From: Candidatus Obscuribacter phosphatis
GTDB lineage: Bacteria > Cyanobacteriota > Vampirovibrionia > Obscuribacterales > Obscuribacteraceae
DNA: 64,000 bases
Assembly: GCA_001899315.1 (NCBI GenBank)
Contig: MOYA01000001.1
Coordinates: 2,434,529 to 2,498,528 of the forward strand
Reading direction: 5' to 3'
Part shown: positions 51,422 to 60,624 of the stretch, one piece after another
Layout of the letters: the number at the start of each line of letters is the position of its first letter
Numbering within the stretch: position 1 is the stretch's first letter
The notes under the pieces: generated by a model
Seen by the model: only the letters and a program-made list of their open reading frames with translations
What the model was told of the DNA's origin: nothing
Database searches by the model: none
Program-made: the position numbers and the translations under genes

Positions 51422-53824
51422 ATGAAGCGCAACAAAAAACTAGTCACCGCCCTGCTCATGGCGGCGGTCTTGCAAACCTCCTTGCAAGCGATAGTGCCAA
51501 GTCAAGCCTGTGCTCCAGAATTTCCCTATGCAGTTTTCTATAATGTTAACCACCCCGACCTACCACTGGAAAGCTTTGCCAGAGGTAATCTAGGCATCTT
51601 GCAACGCAGCTATGCCAAGTCTTATTTGATTGTCGCCTATCGCTATCTTGAGGGTAAACCCCTAAGCGACACCGAAACCGCAAGCATCATGCGCCTCTGG
51701 AAAAATCGCCTGAAAGAACTAAACGGCGAAGGCACATATTTTTGGAACCAAGCAGACAACTTTCTTGCCCTGAGAGAAAAGGTGTTAGGGCCAGGCGACA
51801 AAACCAGCAAAAAAGACAATGCACCCGCTTTCTACTCAAACGAGAACTTGACCGGCGCCTCACTTGCTTTTGCCACGCAAAACCTAAGCGATATTTTGAA
51901 GAGAACAGCAGCAGGGGGCAAAGCCGGCACATCTAGCGAAGCCAAACAATGGCTGAAAAATCAAGAAATTGTTTTCAAAACTGCAGCCGGAGAAAGCGCC
52001 GGCAATTTAGTGGCTCCACCGGCTACAGCATCGTCTGATGCCAAGAACGACTTCCTTTATCAAAAGGCGGCGCTGGCTTTCTATCAGAAAAAGTATAGCG
52101 ATGCCGAAAAGCTTTTTGCTACTCTGATTGCAGACGACGGTAAAGGCTCTGCCGAAAACAAATATGGCAAACTTGCACTATATATGATGGCACGCTGCCA
52201 ATACCAGGCCGCGCAAGAAGGTCAAGTAGAAGAGGCAGAAGCAATTGAAAAGATTGAGGCACTGCTGAAGAAAGTCGAGAAGAATCGTTTTGAAGAACGG
52301 CAAGAGATGCTCGATCTTTTGCAGCCTTTGGTTTATGACAAAGATGGACTAAAGCGTCGCGACATCGTTAAGGCAACCGCACAGTCGATAACAGCCGCCG
52401 ATGCTGAAAATTTCGGCACAAAAGTGGGCGACCTCACCTATAGCCTAGATGAAATGTCGGACGACGGTGAAAGCCAGTCTGAACCAGAACCGTACAACGA
52501 GAAGGAAACTGACGAAGAGCGAGCCCGGAAAGAGAAACTGCGCCTAGAGAAAGCTTACAAGCAGAAAAGAGAACTAGCGGAATTGACCGAACTGAGCGAT
52601 TGGCTAGAGACAATACAGCAAAGGCTAGATGCTTACAGCTATGATAGCGTCACCGAAAAAGCATTCAAGAAAACAGTCGAAACCCAAAAGAGTGCCTATG
52701 CCCTGAGCAAATTCAAAGACAAGAAAACCCTACCCTGGCTTGTGGCGGCAGTCTTGACAGGCAATTTAGACAAGTCTGAGGTGCTTGAGGCGGCAAAGCA
52801 AGTAAGCAAAGAAAGCCCAGCCTACAAAACTATTTCTTTCTATTTGGTGGACCATTACATAAAGACCGCTCAAAAAGAAAAGGCGCTTGAGAGACTGGCA
52901 ACGGTTTCAGGCAACAACCTCGAAAGTACCGAGAATTTATTCAAAGCGCAGAGAATAGCGCTTGCAGACGACATCAAAGATTATCTCAAGGCCGCGGCTA
53001 TGAAACCAGCCGAAACCAATACCTATACGACCTATGTCTCGCCTGACTGGAAGAAGCGTCTAAATAGCAAAGGCGAAAGTAACAAAGAAAGTGCCTCTAT
53101 CGACGAGAGAGTGGCTGAGATTCTCAATCAAGATCTGCCGCTCAAATACTGGGTTGACTTTATGAAAAACACAAACGACAAGGGTCTCAAGGCAATTCTT
53201 GCCCGCACAATCTTTGTCAGAGCGCAAATATTGAGCAATCAAAGCGCCAGAGCAGAAGCTCTCAACCAGCTGGCGGTGAGTGATGCGAAACTATACAACT
53301 CTTTAAAGACAGTAGATGAAAGCAAAGGCGGACGCTACAACTTTGCAAAAATCTGCCTGCAAAACTTTGGGTTGAGGCCTTATTTAAAAGGCGGCACTGA
53401 AAGACATGGCCTCGCTTATGGCGAGTTTGACTATTACAACGACAATTACTGGACCTCTGAAAAAGACAGTCAAGATGAAGAAACTGAGGACTACAAAGCA
53501 GACAACTTACAAGAGCAGATGCTCAAATCTTACTTAGCCAAATTGCCGCCGCTCTCTCAAGAGGATAAGCAGCAAGCTGCTAAAGAAGCCAAGATCATAA
53601 AAGCTAATCCTGCCGCCGTATTTTTGGGTAATGCCGTATTTGCCCGACTGAAAGAGAATCCTGCTGATGCATCGCTGCCGGAAACGCTCTATCGTTTGGT
53701 CAAACAAGCGAAGTGGAGCCAGGGCGGTGCCCTCGCCACTGAGTATTCGAAGAAGGCACACAGCGCTCTACACAAGCAGTTTCCTCAAAATAGCTGGACC
53801 AAGAAAGCACCGTATTATTATTAA
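51422..53824 (+). CDS. Large exported helical-repeat protein
   Basis: 800 residues with a signal peptide (LVTALLMAAVLQTSLQAIV). The mature N-terminus reads ACAPEFPYAVFYNVNHPD; similar acidic/aromatic openings occur in proteins encoded beside DUF3142. The rest is alpha-helical with TPR-like units, for example FLYQKAALAFYQKKYSDAEK near residue 205 and LGKLALYMMARCQYQAA-like text following. A strongly charged stretch lies near residues 350-385. No enzyme motif is seen. It begins 2 bp after the DUF3142 gene, so the pair is an operon. The role is unknown, perhaps scaffolding in the periplasm. Confidence 0.75.
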   Translation: MKRNKKLVTALLMAAVLQTSLQAIVPSQACAPEFPYAVFYNVNHPDLPLESFARGNLGILQRSYAKSYLIVAYRYLEGKPLSDTETASIMRLWKNRLKELNGEGTYFWNQADNFLALREKVLGPGDKTSKKDNAPAFYSNENLTGASLAFATQNLSDILKRTAAGGKAGTSSEAKQWLKNQEIVFKTAAGESAGNLVAPPATASSDAKNDFLYQKAALAFYQKKYSDAEKLFATLIADDGKGSAENKYGKLALYMMARCQYQAAQEGQVEEAEAIEKIEALLKKVEKNRFEERQEMLDLLQPLVYDKDGLKRRDIVKATAQSITAADAENFGTKVGDLTYSLDEMSDDGESQSEPEPYNEKETDEERARKEKLRLEKAYKQKRELAELTELSDWLETIQQRLDAYSYDSVTEKAFKKTVETQKSAYALSKFKDKKTLPWLVAAVLTGNLDKSEVLEAAKQVSKESPAYKTISFYLVDHYIKTAQKEKALERLATVSGNNLESTENLFKAQRIALADDIKDYLKAAAMKPAETNTYTTYVSPDWKKRLNSKGESNKESASIDERVAEILNQDLPLKYWVDFMKNTNDKGLKAILARTIFVRAQILSNQSARAEALNQLAVSDAKLYNSLKTVDESKGGRYNFAKICLQNFGLRPYLKGGTERHGLAYGEFDYYNDNYWTSEKDSQDEETEDYKADNLQEQMLKSYLAKLPPLSQEDKQQAAKEAKIIKANPAAVFLGNAVFARLKENPADASLPETLYRLVKQAKWSQGGALATEYSKKAHSALHKQFPQNSWTKKAPYYY

Positions 53825-53913
53825 AGACTCGGCGCCAATCTTCTAAAAAACATGTCACCAGACCGACACAGTTCGGTGCTACTTTCAGCGCACTGATTTT
53901 CTTACTAAGCGCG

Positions 53914-54642
53914 GTGAATAGCATGGACAGACTTGAGAAAGATAAGCCTGCAGAAAATGCAATGGCGTTTGACTTTGCCCCTACAAAAGAAGAACTGGCA
54001 GAGTGCAGAGAAATGATGAAGTATGACTTTGGACCGACCAAAGAAATAGAAAAGGCGACAATGTCATATTCAGCAAGCGGCAACAGCAATGGCGTTCAGA
54101 GCGAAGAAACACGAATCGACGGACTGAGACTGCCGGACCAATCTAAAGATGATCCGACCAGCTATACTTTCACCTATTCTGAAGATCACCAAGAGCCGAA
54201 TGTTAAAACCGCCGTCTTTAAACGCAACCAAGACGGGCAGTTAGAGCCGGTTACAGACGAGAACATCAAAGCCAATATCAATGAATTGGCTGGCTTTATG
54301 ATGAATAGAGAGTCAATGCAAAGGGCACAAAATCTTTGCCGAAATGTTCTGCTCGATGCAGGCGAAAACCCTGATAAATACTTACCAAAACTAGATGCGG
54401 ACTTTCTCTCAGAGGACGCTCGCCCTGTGCCGTTTTATGACAATACTATTTATCCGCCAAACTCAGACGCAGACTTAGGCGCAGCCGCTGACAAGTCTGT
54501 GCCCTTTTATGACAATACGATTTATCCACCAAACTCAGACGCAGACTTAGACTTAGCCAAGACTGTGCCCTACTATGACAATACTATATTGCCGCCGGCG
54601 GCACCGCTAGGTAATCAGAAGAGCGGTAGACCGAACTGGTGA
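53914..54642 (+). CDS. Protein with three C-terminal VPFYDNTIYPP repeats
   Basis: 242 residues from GTG at 53914, or ATG at 53923. The N-terminal part is acidic and mostly helical (APTKEELAECREMMKYDFGP). From residue 170 come three repeats: VPFYDNTIYPPNSDADLG twice and a shortened VPYYDNTILPPA. No family is recognised. Upstream of the start the same frame stays open and encodes a hydrophobic stretch (FSALIFLLSAV) without a start codon. An ATG at 53852 lies in another frame, so the N-terminus may have been changed by a frameshift. Confidence 0.6.
   Translation: MNSMDRLEKDKPAENAMAFDFAPTKEELAECREMMKYDFGPTKEIEKATMSYSASGNSNGVQSEETRIDGLRLPDQSKDDPTSYTFTYSEDHQEPNVKTAVFKRNQDGQLEPVTDENIKANINELAGFMMNRESMQRAQNLCRNVLLDAGENPDKYLPKLDADFLSEDARPVPFYDNTIYPPNSDADLGAAADKSVPFYDNTIYPPNSDADLDLAKTVPYYDNTILPPAAPLGNQKSGRPNW
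54425..54609 (+). repeat. Imperfect 66-72-bp repeats, about 2.6 units
   Basis: Units starting near 54425, 54497 and 54563 encode the VP(F/Y)YDNTI(Y/L)PP motif. The spacers differ in length, so the array is older or has suffered indels. Confidence 0.75.
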
Positions 54643-54760
54643 GCGAACTGAAGAGCGAAGCCGATTGACCGGGGCATTTTGTTGAAGAAAGGACGGCATA
54701 CACTTCAGAAACTGTTGCTTCAGAGTTTGCGCAGTAAATGGTTCGCGGTCTAATAGATGC

Positions 54761-55804
54761 ATGAATAGACCTCGACTTGCCTTAGCGCTGACTGCGGGCA
54801 TAACTAGCTTTGTCGCTTCACTTTTGACCGCACCTGAATCTGCGGCCAATTCTACAGCTGTTTCTACAAATAATCCGGCAAATAATCCTGCAGATATTGC
54901 AGCAGCTAAAGTGACGGAGCAAATTGCGACAGAGCAGATTGTCTCAGAGCAAGCTAATCAAGCAAATAAAGAGCTGGCGAAGAAAGCGCAAAAATCTGCG
55001 CAAAGAATGAAGCCCGGAAATATAGAAGTACATGTGCATGTGCCGGCTGCAGTAAAAAAAGGCAATGAGAAAGTGCCACTATTTGTGGTACTGCATGGCG
55101 GTCTAACAAACTGGTTAATTGTCAAGCTTGACTCACAGATTTGCAAGCGCGCCGACAAAGACGGCTTTATAGTTGCCTTTCCCCAAGGTACATTCCTTAC
55201 CTGGAATGCTGGTCAATGCTGCGGTCCAGCAAAGTGGCGGAGAAGCGATGATGTCGCTTCAGTGAATGTCTTAATTGATGAACTTAAGGACAAATACAAG
55301 GTAGATCCTAGTCGTGTTTATGTGGTTGGCTCATCGAATGGAGCCATGCTTGCCCAGAAGTTAGCGATGGAAAGTCCTGAAAAAATCGCAGCGTTTGCCT
55401 CTGTGTCCGGCTGCCTCTATCAGAGCAAAAAAGAATCGACTGTGCCCATAAGCGCCTTTCTTATGAACGGAGAGAACGATAAGGTGGTGCGCTTTCAAGG
55501 AGGCAGAGGGGGACTGCCAATATATCGCTTTGATTCAACCCCGGCAGAAATGGCACTGCAGTATTGGATTGAACGCAATCAATGCCAAGTTAAAGTACAA
55601 GAAGACAGATCTGAGTATCTCATGAAAGATTATTGCGGAGAGGCAGATACCGAGGTGCTCTACTATCAGGTAAAGAAAGGGCGGCATACCTGGCCCGGCG
55701 GGCTTCACGCCCAAATAGCCGGCGCAAAAGGCGACCGCCTCTTGAACGCCACAGACCTGATATGTGATTTCTGTCTCAGACACAGGCGGAAACAATCACC
55801 CTGA
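54761..55804 (+). CDS. LpqC-type polyhydroxybutyrate depolymerase-like esterase
   Basis: 347 residues with a signal peptide (LALALTAGITSFVASLL). A low-complexity Asn/Pro/Gln/Glu linker follows, then an alpha/beta-hydrolase: FVVLHGGLTNW near residue 107, GFIVAFPQG, the LpqC mark NAGQCCGPAKW near residue 150, nucleophile elbow GSSNGAM near residue 195, and the catalytic-His segment KGRHTWPGG near residue 310. The family includes extracellular PHB depolymerases and feruloyl or acetylxylan esterases; the true substrate is unknown. It has no obvious operon partner. Confidence 0.86.
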   Translation: MNRPRLALALTAGITSFVASLLTAPESAANSTAVSTNNPANNPADIAAAKVTEQIATEQIVSEQANQANKELAKKAQKSAQRMKPGNIEVHVHVPAAVKKGNEKVPLFVVLHGGLTNWLIVKLDSQICKRADKDGFIVAFPQGTFLTWNAGQCCGPAKWRRSDDVASVNVLIDELKDKYKVDPSRVYVVGSSNGAMLAQKLAMESPEKIAAFASVSGCLYQSKKESTVPISAFLMNGENDKVVRFQGGRGGLPIYRFDSTPAEMALQYWIERNQCQVKVQEDRSEYLMKDYCGEADTEVLYYQVKKGRHTWPGGLHAQIAGAKGDRLLNATDLICDFCLRHRRKQSP

Positions 55805-55874
55805 TAGAGAGTCTTGCTTTATAGTTAGCCTTTAGAGCTGGATTTGCCAGCACTTTCTCTGACTCTCAGATTAA

Positions 55875-57617
55875 ATGAAATCCCTCCGTTACAGCTCCAT
55901 ATTGCTTTCATTTACCTTGCTGCTTGCCCAGCCCGGTGCTTTCTGCCAGGCAGAAAAGACAGTCCAGCCAAGCGATAAAGCCGAATTAGCTGAAAGCGCC
56001 GTCACTGAGCGTGACGCTAATCTGCCTGCACTGCCCGCTCTGCCCGGCAGCGAAAAGCCAGCGCCACTCAGGGGTCCTCTGCCCAAACCCTCGCCAAATG
56101 CCACACTGGAAGAGCTTTACCCTGAAGCGAATTCGAAGGCGCCCTATGATGCCAGTAAGAATGATCCTAACTTGACCGACAAACAAAAGAGCGAAGCTGG
56201 ACAAGTGCAAATCGCACCGGTGCCGGTATCTGAGCTTTTGCCTATAGGCGGAGGCAAGTTGCCGCCTATCCAACTGGAAGCCTCGTATAACGAACCGATA
56301 TCGCTTAAAAAAGTCCTCGACCTAACACTTGAAAACAATTTACCGATTCGCATTTCCCAAGCCGGCTTTGAGTCGCAGCGTTATCTTTATTATGGCGCCC
56401 TAGGCAGAATCTTGCCCGACCTGATTATGACCTATAGAGGTCAGCGCGTAGATAGCGCCACCGCGCCGCCCAATACCGTTTTCACCACTTCGACAACGGT
56501 GCGTTATCCGGTTTTCCAGGGTGGGCGAGTGGTCTACGGCGCCCAGTCTGCCCTTTTTCGCAGTCGAGCAGCAAAGAATGCCTATTATGCTTCGGTGAAC
56601 GATGCCCTCTTGGACGCTTATCGCAGCTATTACAATCTTTTGCTCAATCAAACCCTCTTGCAGATCAGGGTCAAGTCGGTGGAGTTGTCGCGCACCCAGC
56701 TCAAGCTAAACGAACAACTGAAAAACGCCGGAGTGGGCACCAACTTTGCCATTTACCAGTCGCGCACCCAACTAGCCCTAGACAAACAGGCGCTCTTACA
56801 ACAACAGGTAATCTTCAGACAATCGGCGCTGGCTCTCGCTCGAGTGCTCAACACCAGCATGATAATCAATTTTATACCGCAAGAGACTGTTGTAAGAGAG
56901 CTCAAATTAATTGACCCAGACATTAATGTAGAGGCACTGGTCGATGCAACCCTCAAGTTAAGACCTGAGCTGAAACAATTCGACAACCTCAGGCTGGCAG
57001 CCAATCGCAATATACAGGTGGCACAGGCGCCGCTTTATCCTTCTTTTCAGTTTTTCACCTCAATCACCGAATCCAAAAGCGGCGGCAGAGGCGGCTCCGG
57101 CAGCCTGGCCGGTTCGACCGTGGTCATCCCAACGGGCAGTTCCGGCGCTGGTATAGGCATTAGCGGCGCCGGTAGCCGCTCTTTCTCAGCCGGCTTCGAC
57201 CTTAACTGGAGCCTTCCTTCTATGGGCGTTCCCGACACCTTCAATACTCTTTCGGCAAGAGCCCTGGCTAGGCAGGCGCTCTTGCAATCAAACCAGCAGT
57301 ATCTGACAGTCATGCAAGAGGTGCGTTCATCTTATTTGAACATGCTCACCGCCAGAGAGCAGGTAAAGGTGGCGGCTGAAGCAGTGGTCTCGGCCACAGA
57401 GCAGCTTCGCTTGGCCAATCTGAGAGTAGCCTATGGACAGGGCATCAACCTGGAACTTATTCAAGCCCAACAAGCCTATGTCACCGCCCTGACTAACCAT
57501 GTGCAGGCAGTTATCGCCTACAATATAAGCCAGGCACAACTCTTACGAGACAGCGGTCAAATTTCGGTAGAGACTCTGACCAAAGAGATAAAACAGCCGA
57601 TAAGTATGAAGCCTTGA
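55875..57617 (+). CDS. TolC-family outer membrane efflux protein
   Basis: 580 residues with a signal peptide (ILLSFTLLLAQPGAFCQA). A Pro-rich region of about 120 residues precedes the two OEP repeats. The first has ISLKKVLDLTLENNLPIRIS near residue 140 and LLDAYRSYYNLLLNQTLLQI; the second has SAGFDLNWSLP and VMQEVRSSYLNMLTAREQVK near residue 480. It forms the outer membrane and periplasmic channel of tripartite pumps. A Gly/Ser-rich insert near residue 400 is unusual. It heads a cluster with an adaptor and a MacB-like ABC pump, 185 bp before the adaptor. Confidence 0.93.
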   Translation: MKSLRYSSILLSFTLLLAQPGAFCQAEKTVQPSDKAELAESAVTERDANLPALPALPGSEKPAPLRGPLPKPSPNATLEELYPEANSKAPYDASKNDPNLTDKQKSEAGQVQIAPVPVSELLPIGGGKLPPIQLEASYNEPISLKKVLDLTLENNLPIRISQAGFESQRYLYYGALGRILPDLIMTYRGQRVDSATAPPNTVFTTSTTVRYPVFQGGRVVYGAQSALFRSRAAKNAYYASVNDALLDAYRSYYNLLLNQTLLQIRVKSVELSRTQLKLNEQLKNAGVGTNFAIYQSRTQLALDKQALLQQQVIFRQSALALARVLNTSMIINFIPQETVVRELKLIDPDINVEALVDATLKLRPELKQFDNLRLAANRNIQVAQAPLYPSFQFFTSITESKSGGRGGSGSLAGSTVVIPTGSSGAGIGISGAGSRSFSAGFDLNWSLPSMGVPDTFNTLSARALARQALLQSNQQYLTVMQEVRSSYLNMLTAREQVKVAAEAVVSATEQLRLANLRVAYGQGINLELIQAQQAYVTALTNHVQAVIAYNISQAQLLRDSGQISVETLTKEIKQPISMKP

Positions 57618-57802
57618 GGACAAGGACTAATAGACCGAAGAGAAATTGAGCCAAAGACTTGAAAGAGAAAGACTAAAGACCGAAGAAATCAGAACTAAAG
57701 ATTTGAAAGAAGAGAAAGAAAAGAAAGGAAAGAAAAGAAAGAAAGATCTCAAAATAACCCCGAAATATCAAACTAATTTGTACGCCCCTAGAATAATTAG
57801 AT
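57618..57802. other. Purine-rich spacer between efflux genes
   Basis: No gene is seen. From 57705 to 57746 the plus strand is 42 uninterrupted purines, and most of 57610-57750 is made of short GAAAGA/GACTAAAG-like units. The adaptor promoter may lie near 57760-57800 (TAGAATAATTAGATAT is AT-rich). Confidence 0.7.
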
Positions 57803-59341
57803 ATGCTTACTGATATGACCAGCACCCAAAACGAAACCAGCAAACTGAGCAATCCCAGAAACAAGAAGAACTGGGTCAAGAAAAGCTTGGTCGGGGCACT
57901 TCTGCTTAGCATCGCTGGTGGTGGCTATTATTTCTTTGAGCAAAACAAAGCTGGTCACGAGAAAGAAGAAATCAGCAAAAATCTCATTTCTGTAAAACGC
58001 GGTCGCGCCAAGATTTATGTTCTGGCGACTGGACTAATCAAGCCCATACAGGAAGTAAAAATCAGCCCCAAACAAACAGGCTTATTAAAGACCCTTCTAG
58101 TTAAACAGGGCGACCGAGTAAAAGAAGGTCAGCTGATAGCAGTCATGGACGACAGTAATTTGTTGGGTGACGCGGCGGCAGCAAGAGGGGCTTACCTAGC
58201 CGCTCTCGATAATGTAAACAAGCTTGAAAGCGGTAATCGCCCGCAAGAAGTCGCCCAGGCGCGCTATCAAGAATTGAAAGCTAAGAACGCCGCCCGCCAA
58301 GCCAAGGAAAACATACAGAGACTGGAAGCACAGGTTGAAGCCCTGACCATTCAGCTCAGTCGCAACGAAACCTTTGCCAAAAGACAGACCTATCTGGCGC
58401 AGGAAGGAGCAGTTTCCGACCAAGCCGGAATCGATGCCGATACGCAGGCGGAAGTAACCAAATCGCAGCTCAGGGCCGCCAAACAAGAGAAAGAGCAGGC
58501 GGAAGCCGCTCTGGCACAGAGCCTTGCCGAAATGAACGCCATCGCCGAGCAGCATGCTTTGATGCGCGCCGGCTATCGCAAAGAAGATATAGAAGCGGCA
58601 AGGCACAGCGCCATGCAAGCCAAAGGGCAGTTGATGCGCGTGGAAAGCCTGATCAACGACACGCGCATTAAGGCTCCTTTTGCCGGAGTAATCACGCAAA
58701 AATACACCGACGCCGGAGCAATTGTCACACCAACAACTTCGGCAGCTACCACTTCGGCCACATCGAGTTCGATTGTGGCTCTGGCAGGTTCACTAGAAAT
58801 GGTGGCACAGGTTTCTGAATCAAATCTGCCCAAAATTAAGTTGGGTCAGCCAGTAGAAATAACTGCCACAGCCTATCCTGACAAAATATTCCGCGGCAAG
58901 GTTACCCAGATTGCGCCGGCGGCAATAGTGACATCAAACGTCACCACATTTGAAGTGCATGCCGAGCCCCTCGACCAAGACAGTCAACTTTTGGCCGGCA
59001 TGAATGTCTCGGCGAAATTTATCGTGGGCGAACTAGATGACGCCATCACTGTCCCGACAGTTTGCGTCATTTCCCGGAAGGGACAAAGCGGCGTCTTCAT
59101 GCCGGATGCCAAAGGCGAACCAGAATTTAAGCCGGTCAAAACTGGACCGACTACAGGCAGAGATATAGTGATTACTGAAGGTTTGAAAGACGGAGACAAA
59201 ATATTCCAGGGACTAAGTCGCGAGCAACTGGCCAAAGAAGGCTATGGCGGCAGACAGCAGACCGGACAGGGCAGTGGTCCAGGGGCTTCTGCCATGCGCA
59301 TGGGCGGGGCAGGACGCATGACCAGAGGCTTCGGCAATTGA
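57803..59341 (+). CDS. Periplasmic adaptor (membrane fusion) protein, MacA-like
   Basis: 512 residues from ATG at 57803, or ATG at 57815. One N-terminal membrane helix (KSLVGALLLSIAGGGYYFF) is followed by the biotinyl-lipoyl-like lower half (IKPIQEVKISPKQTGLLKTL), a long coiled coil near residues 115-265 (ARQAKENIQRLEAQVEALTI), and the closing half (IKAPFAGVITQKYTDAGAIV). Beta-barrel and membrane-proximal domains follow. A Thr/Ser/Ala insert after the lipoyl part and a Gly/Met-rich tail are not typical. It bridges the inner-membrane ABC pump and TolC. It lies 28 bp before the permease gene. Confidence 0.93.
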   Translation: MLTDMTSTQNETSKLSNPRNKKNWVKKSLVGALLLSIAGGGYYFFEQNKAGHEKEEISKNLISVKRGRAKIYVLATGLIKPIQEVKISPKQTGLLKTLLVKQGDRVKEGQLIAVMDDSNLLGDAAAARGAYLAALDNVNKLESGNRPQEVAQARYQELKAKNAARQAKENIQRLEAQVEALTIQLSRNETFAKRQTYLAQEGAVSDQAGIDADTQAEVTKSQLRAAKQEKEQAEAALAQSLAEMNAIAEQHALMRAGYRKEDIEAARHSAMQAKGQLMRVESLINDTRIKAPFAGVITQKYTDAGAIVTPTTSAATTSATSSSIVALAGSLEMVAQVSESNLPKIKLGQPVEITATAYPDKIFRGKVTQIAPAAIVTSNVTTFEVHAEPLDQDSQLLAGMNVSAKFIVGELDDAITVPTVCVISRKGQSGVFMPDAKGEPEFKPVKTGPTTGRDIVITEGLKDGDKIFQGLSREQLAKEGYGGRQQTGQGSGPGASAMRMGGAGRMTRGFGN

Positions 59342-59369
59342 CATTTAGCCATTTACAAGTTTCTAGATA

Positions 59370-60614
59370 ATGAAATCGCTGGAAGATATCTCTGAGTTAC
59401 TCGCAATAGCCTGGCAAGGTATTCTCAGTAACAGATTGCGTAGTGCTCTAACCGTGCTTGGCATCGTCATTGGTATCGCCTCAGTGATCACGCTTTTGGG
59501 AATCGGACAAGGAGCCAAGCTAGAGGCAGAAAAGCAAGTACAGAGCCTTGGCGTCAACTTGATTTATGTCCGACCAGGAGCAGCCAATCTCTCAAGTATT
59601 TCACAAGGTCAGGGCTCTGCGGCAACTCTTACCTATGACGATGCCCAAGCAATAAGAGAGACCTGTCCAGCAGTTGAAGATGTGGCGGCCCAGTACAATT
59701 CGGGCTTTCAAGCGCAATACGGCGAGCAAAACACCAGCACATCTGTGGTAGCAACAGAACCGTCCTACGTCGATATTCGTAATTTCTATCCAGCCAAGGG
59801 ACGTTTCTTCAGCAACACCGACATGAAAGAAGCGAGTCGTGTCTGCGTTCTAGGTGAAACTGTCGCCAATAATCTCTTCGGAGCCACAGGCGAAAACCCA
59901 ATGCGCAAGCAGGTGCTGATCAGGGGCGAGCTCTTCGAAGTTATCGGAGTAATGGAACACAAAGGCGTTACTCAGATGATGGATATGGACGACCAAATTT
60001 TCATTCCATTGACCACAGGCTATGCCACCCTGGTCGGACTCAATGCCGTAACCGGCAAACAAGTAAAAAGCATCTTGGTGCGTGCCAAAGAAAACGAAGA
60101 TTTGCAGGCGCAGTTCCAAATCACCAACTTGCTTAGATTGCGCCACAATATTCAAAATCCAGACAGCGATGATTTCACCTTGCGCACCCAAGCCGACATC
60201 ATGCAAACCGCACAGTCGATAACCGGTGTCTTCAGCCTTCTGCTCGGTGCCACTGCCGGCATTTCGCTTTTGGTCGGAGGCATCGGCATCATGAATATCA
60301 TGCTCGTCTCGGTCACCGAGCGAACCAAAGAGATAGGCATACGCAAAGCGATTGGCGCTAAGTACTCAGAAATTCTCGCCCAATTCGTCATCGAAGCAGT
60401 GCTGATGTCCCTGACAGGCGGCATACTAGGCATCGGACTAGGTGTGGCAGGGGCCTCAGCCCTGAGCCAATTTGCCAACTGGAAAACCGATGTGACACCA
60501 GCTTCGGTTGTTCTTTCTTTCTGTGTTTCGCTGGCTATCGGTCTATTTTTCGGCATCTACCCAGCAAGAAAAGCTGCTCGACTCGACCCTATCATTGCCC
60601 TGCGCAGCGAGTAG
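59370..60614 (+). CDS. MacB-like ABC transporter permease
   Basis: 414 residues: TM1 (SALTVLGIVIGIASVITLLG), a periplasmic MacB_PCD domain of about 220 residues, and three C-terminal helices with FtsX fold (GGIGIMNIMLVSVTERTKEI near residue 305). Unlike E. coli MacB, the ATPase is a separate gene just downstream. Such pumps export macrolides, peptides, haem precursors or lipopeptides. The C-terminus ends ARLDPIIALRSE, as in the family. Spacing to neighbours: 28 bp from the adaptor and 10 bp to the ATPase. Confidence 0.94.
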   Translation: MKSLEDISELLAIAWQGILSNRLRSALTVLGIVIGIASVITLLGIGQGAKLEAEKQVQSLGVNLIYVRPGAANLSSISQGQGSAATLTYDDAQAIRETCPAVEDVAAQYNSGFQAQYGEQNTSTSVVATEPSYVDIRNFYPAKGRFFSNTDMKEASRVCVLGETVANNLFGATGENPMRKQVLIRGELFEVIGVMEHKGVTQMMDMDDQIFIPLTTGYATLVGLNAVTGKQVKSILVRAKENEDLQAQFQITNLLRLRHNIQNPDSDDFTLRTQADIMQTAQSITGVFSLLLGATAGISLLVGGIGIMNIMLVSVTERTKEIGIRKAIGAKYSEILAQFVIEAVLMSLTGGILGIGLGVAGASALSQFANWKTDVTPASVVLSFCVSLAIGLFFGIYPARKAARLDPIIALRSE

Positions 60615-60624
60615 CAATCGAGCA

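Noticed and set aside
60508-60624. Longer start for the ABC ATPase
   Set aside because: It would overlap the permease gene by 107 bp and add a 39-residue leader absent from the family; ATG at 60625 gives the normal length.
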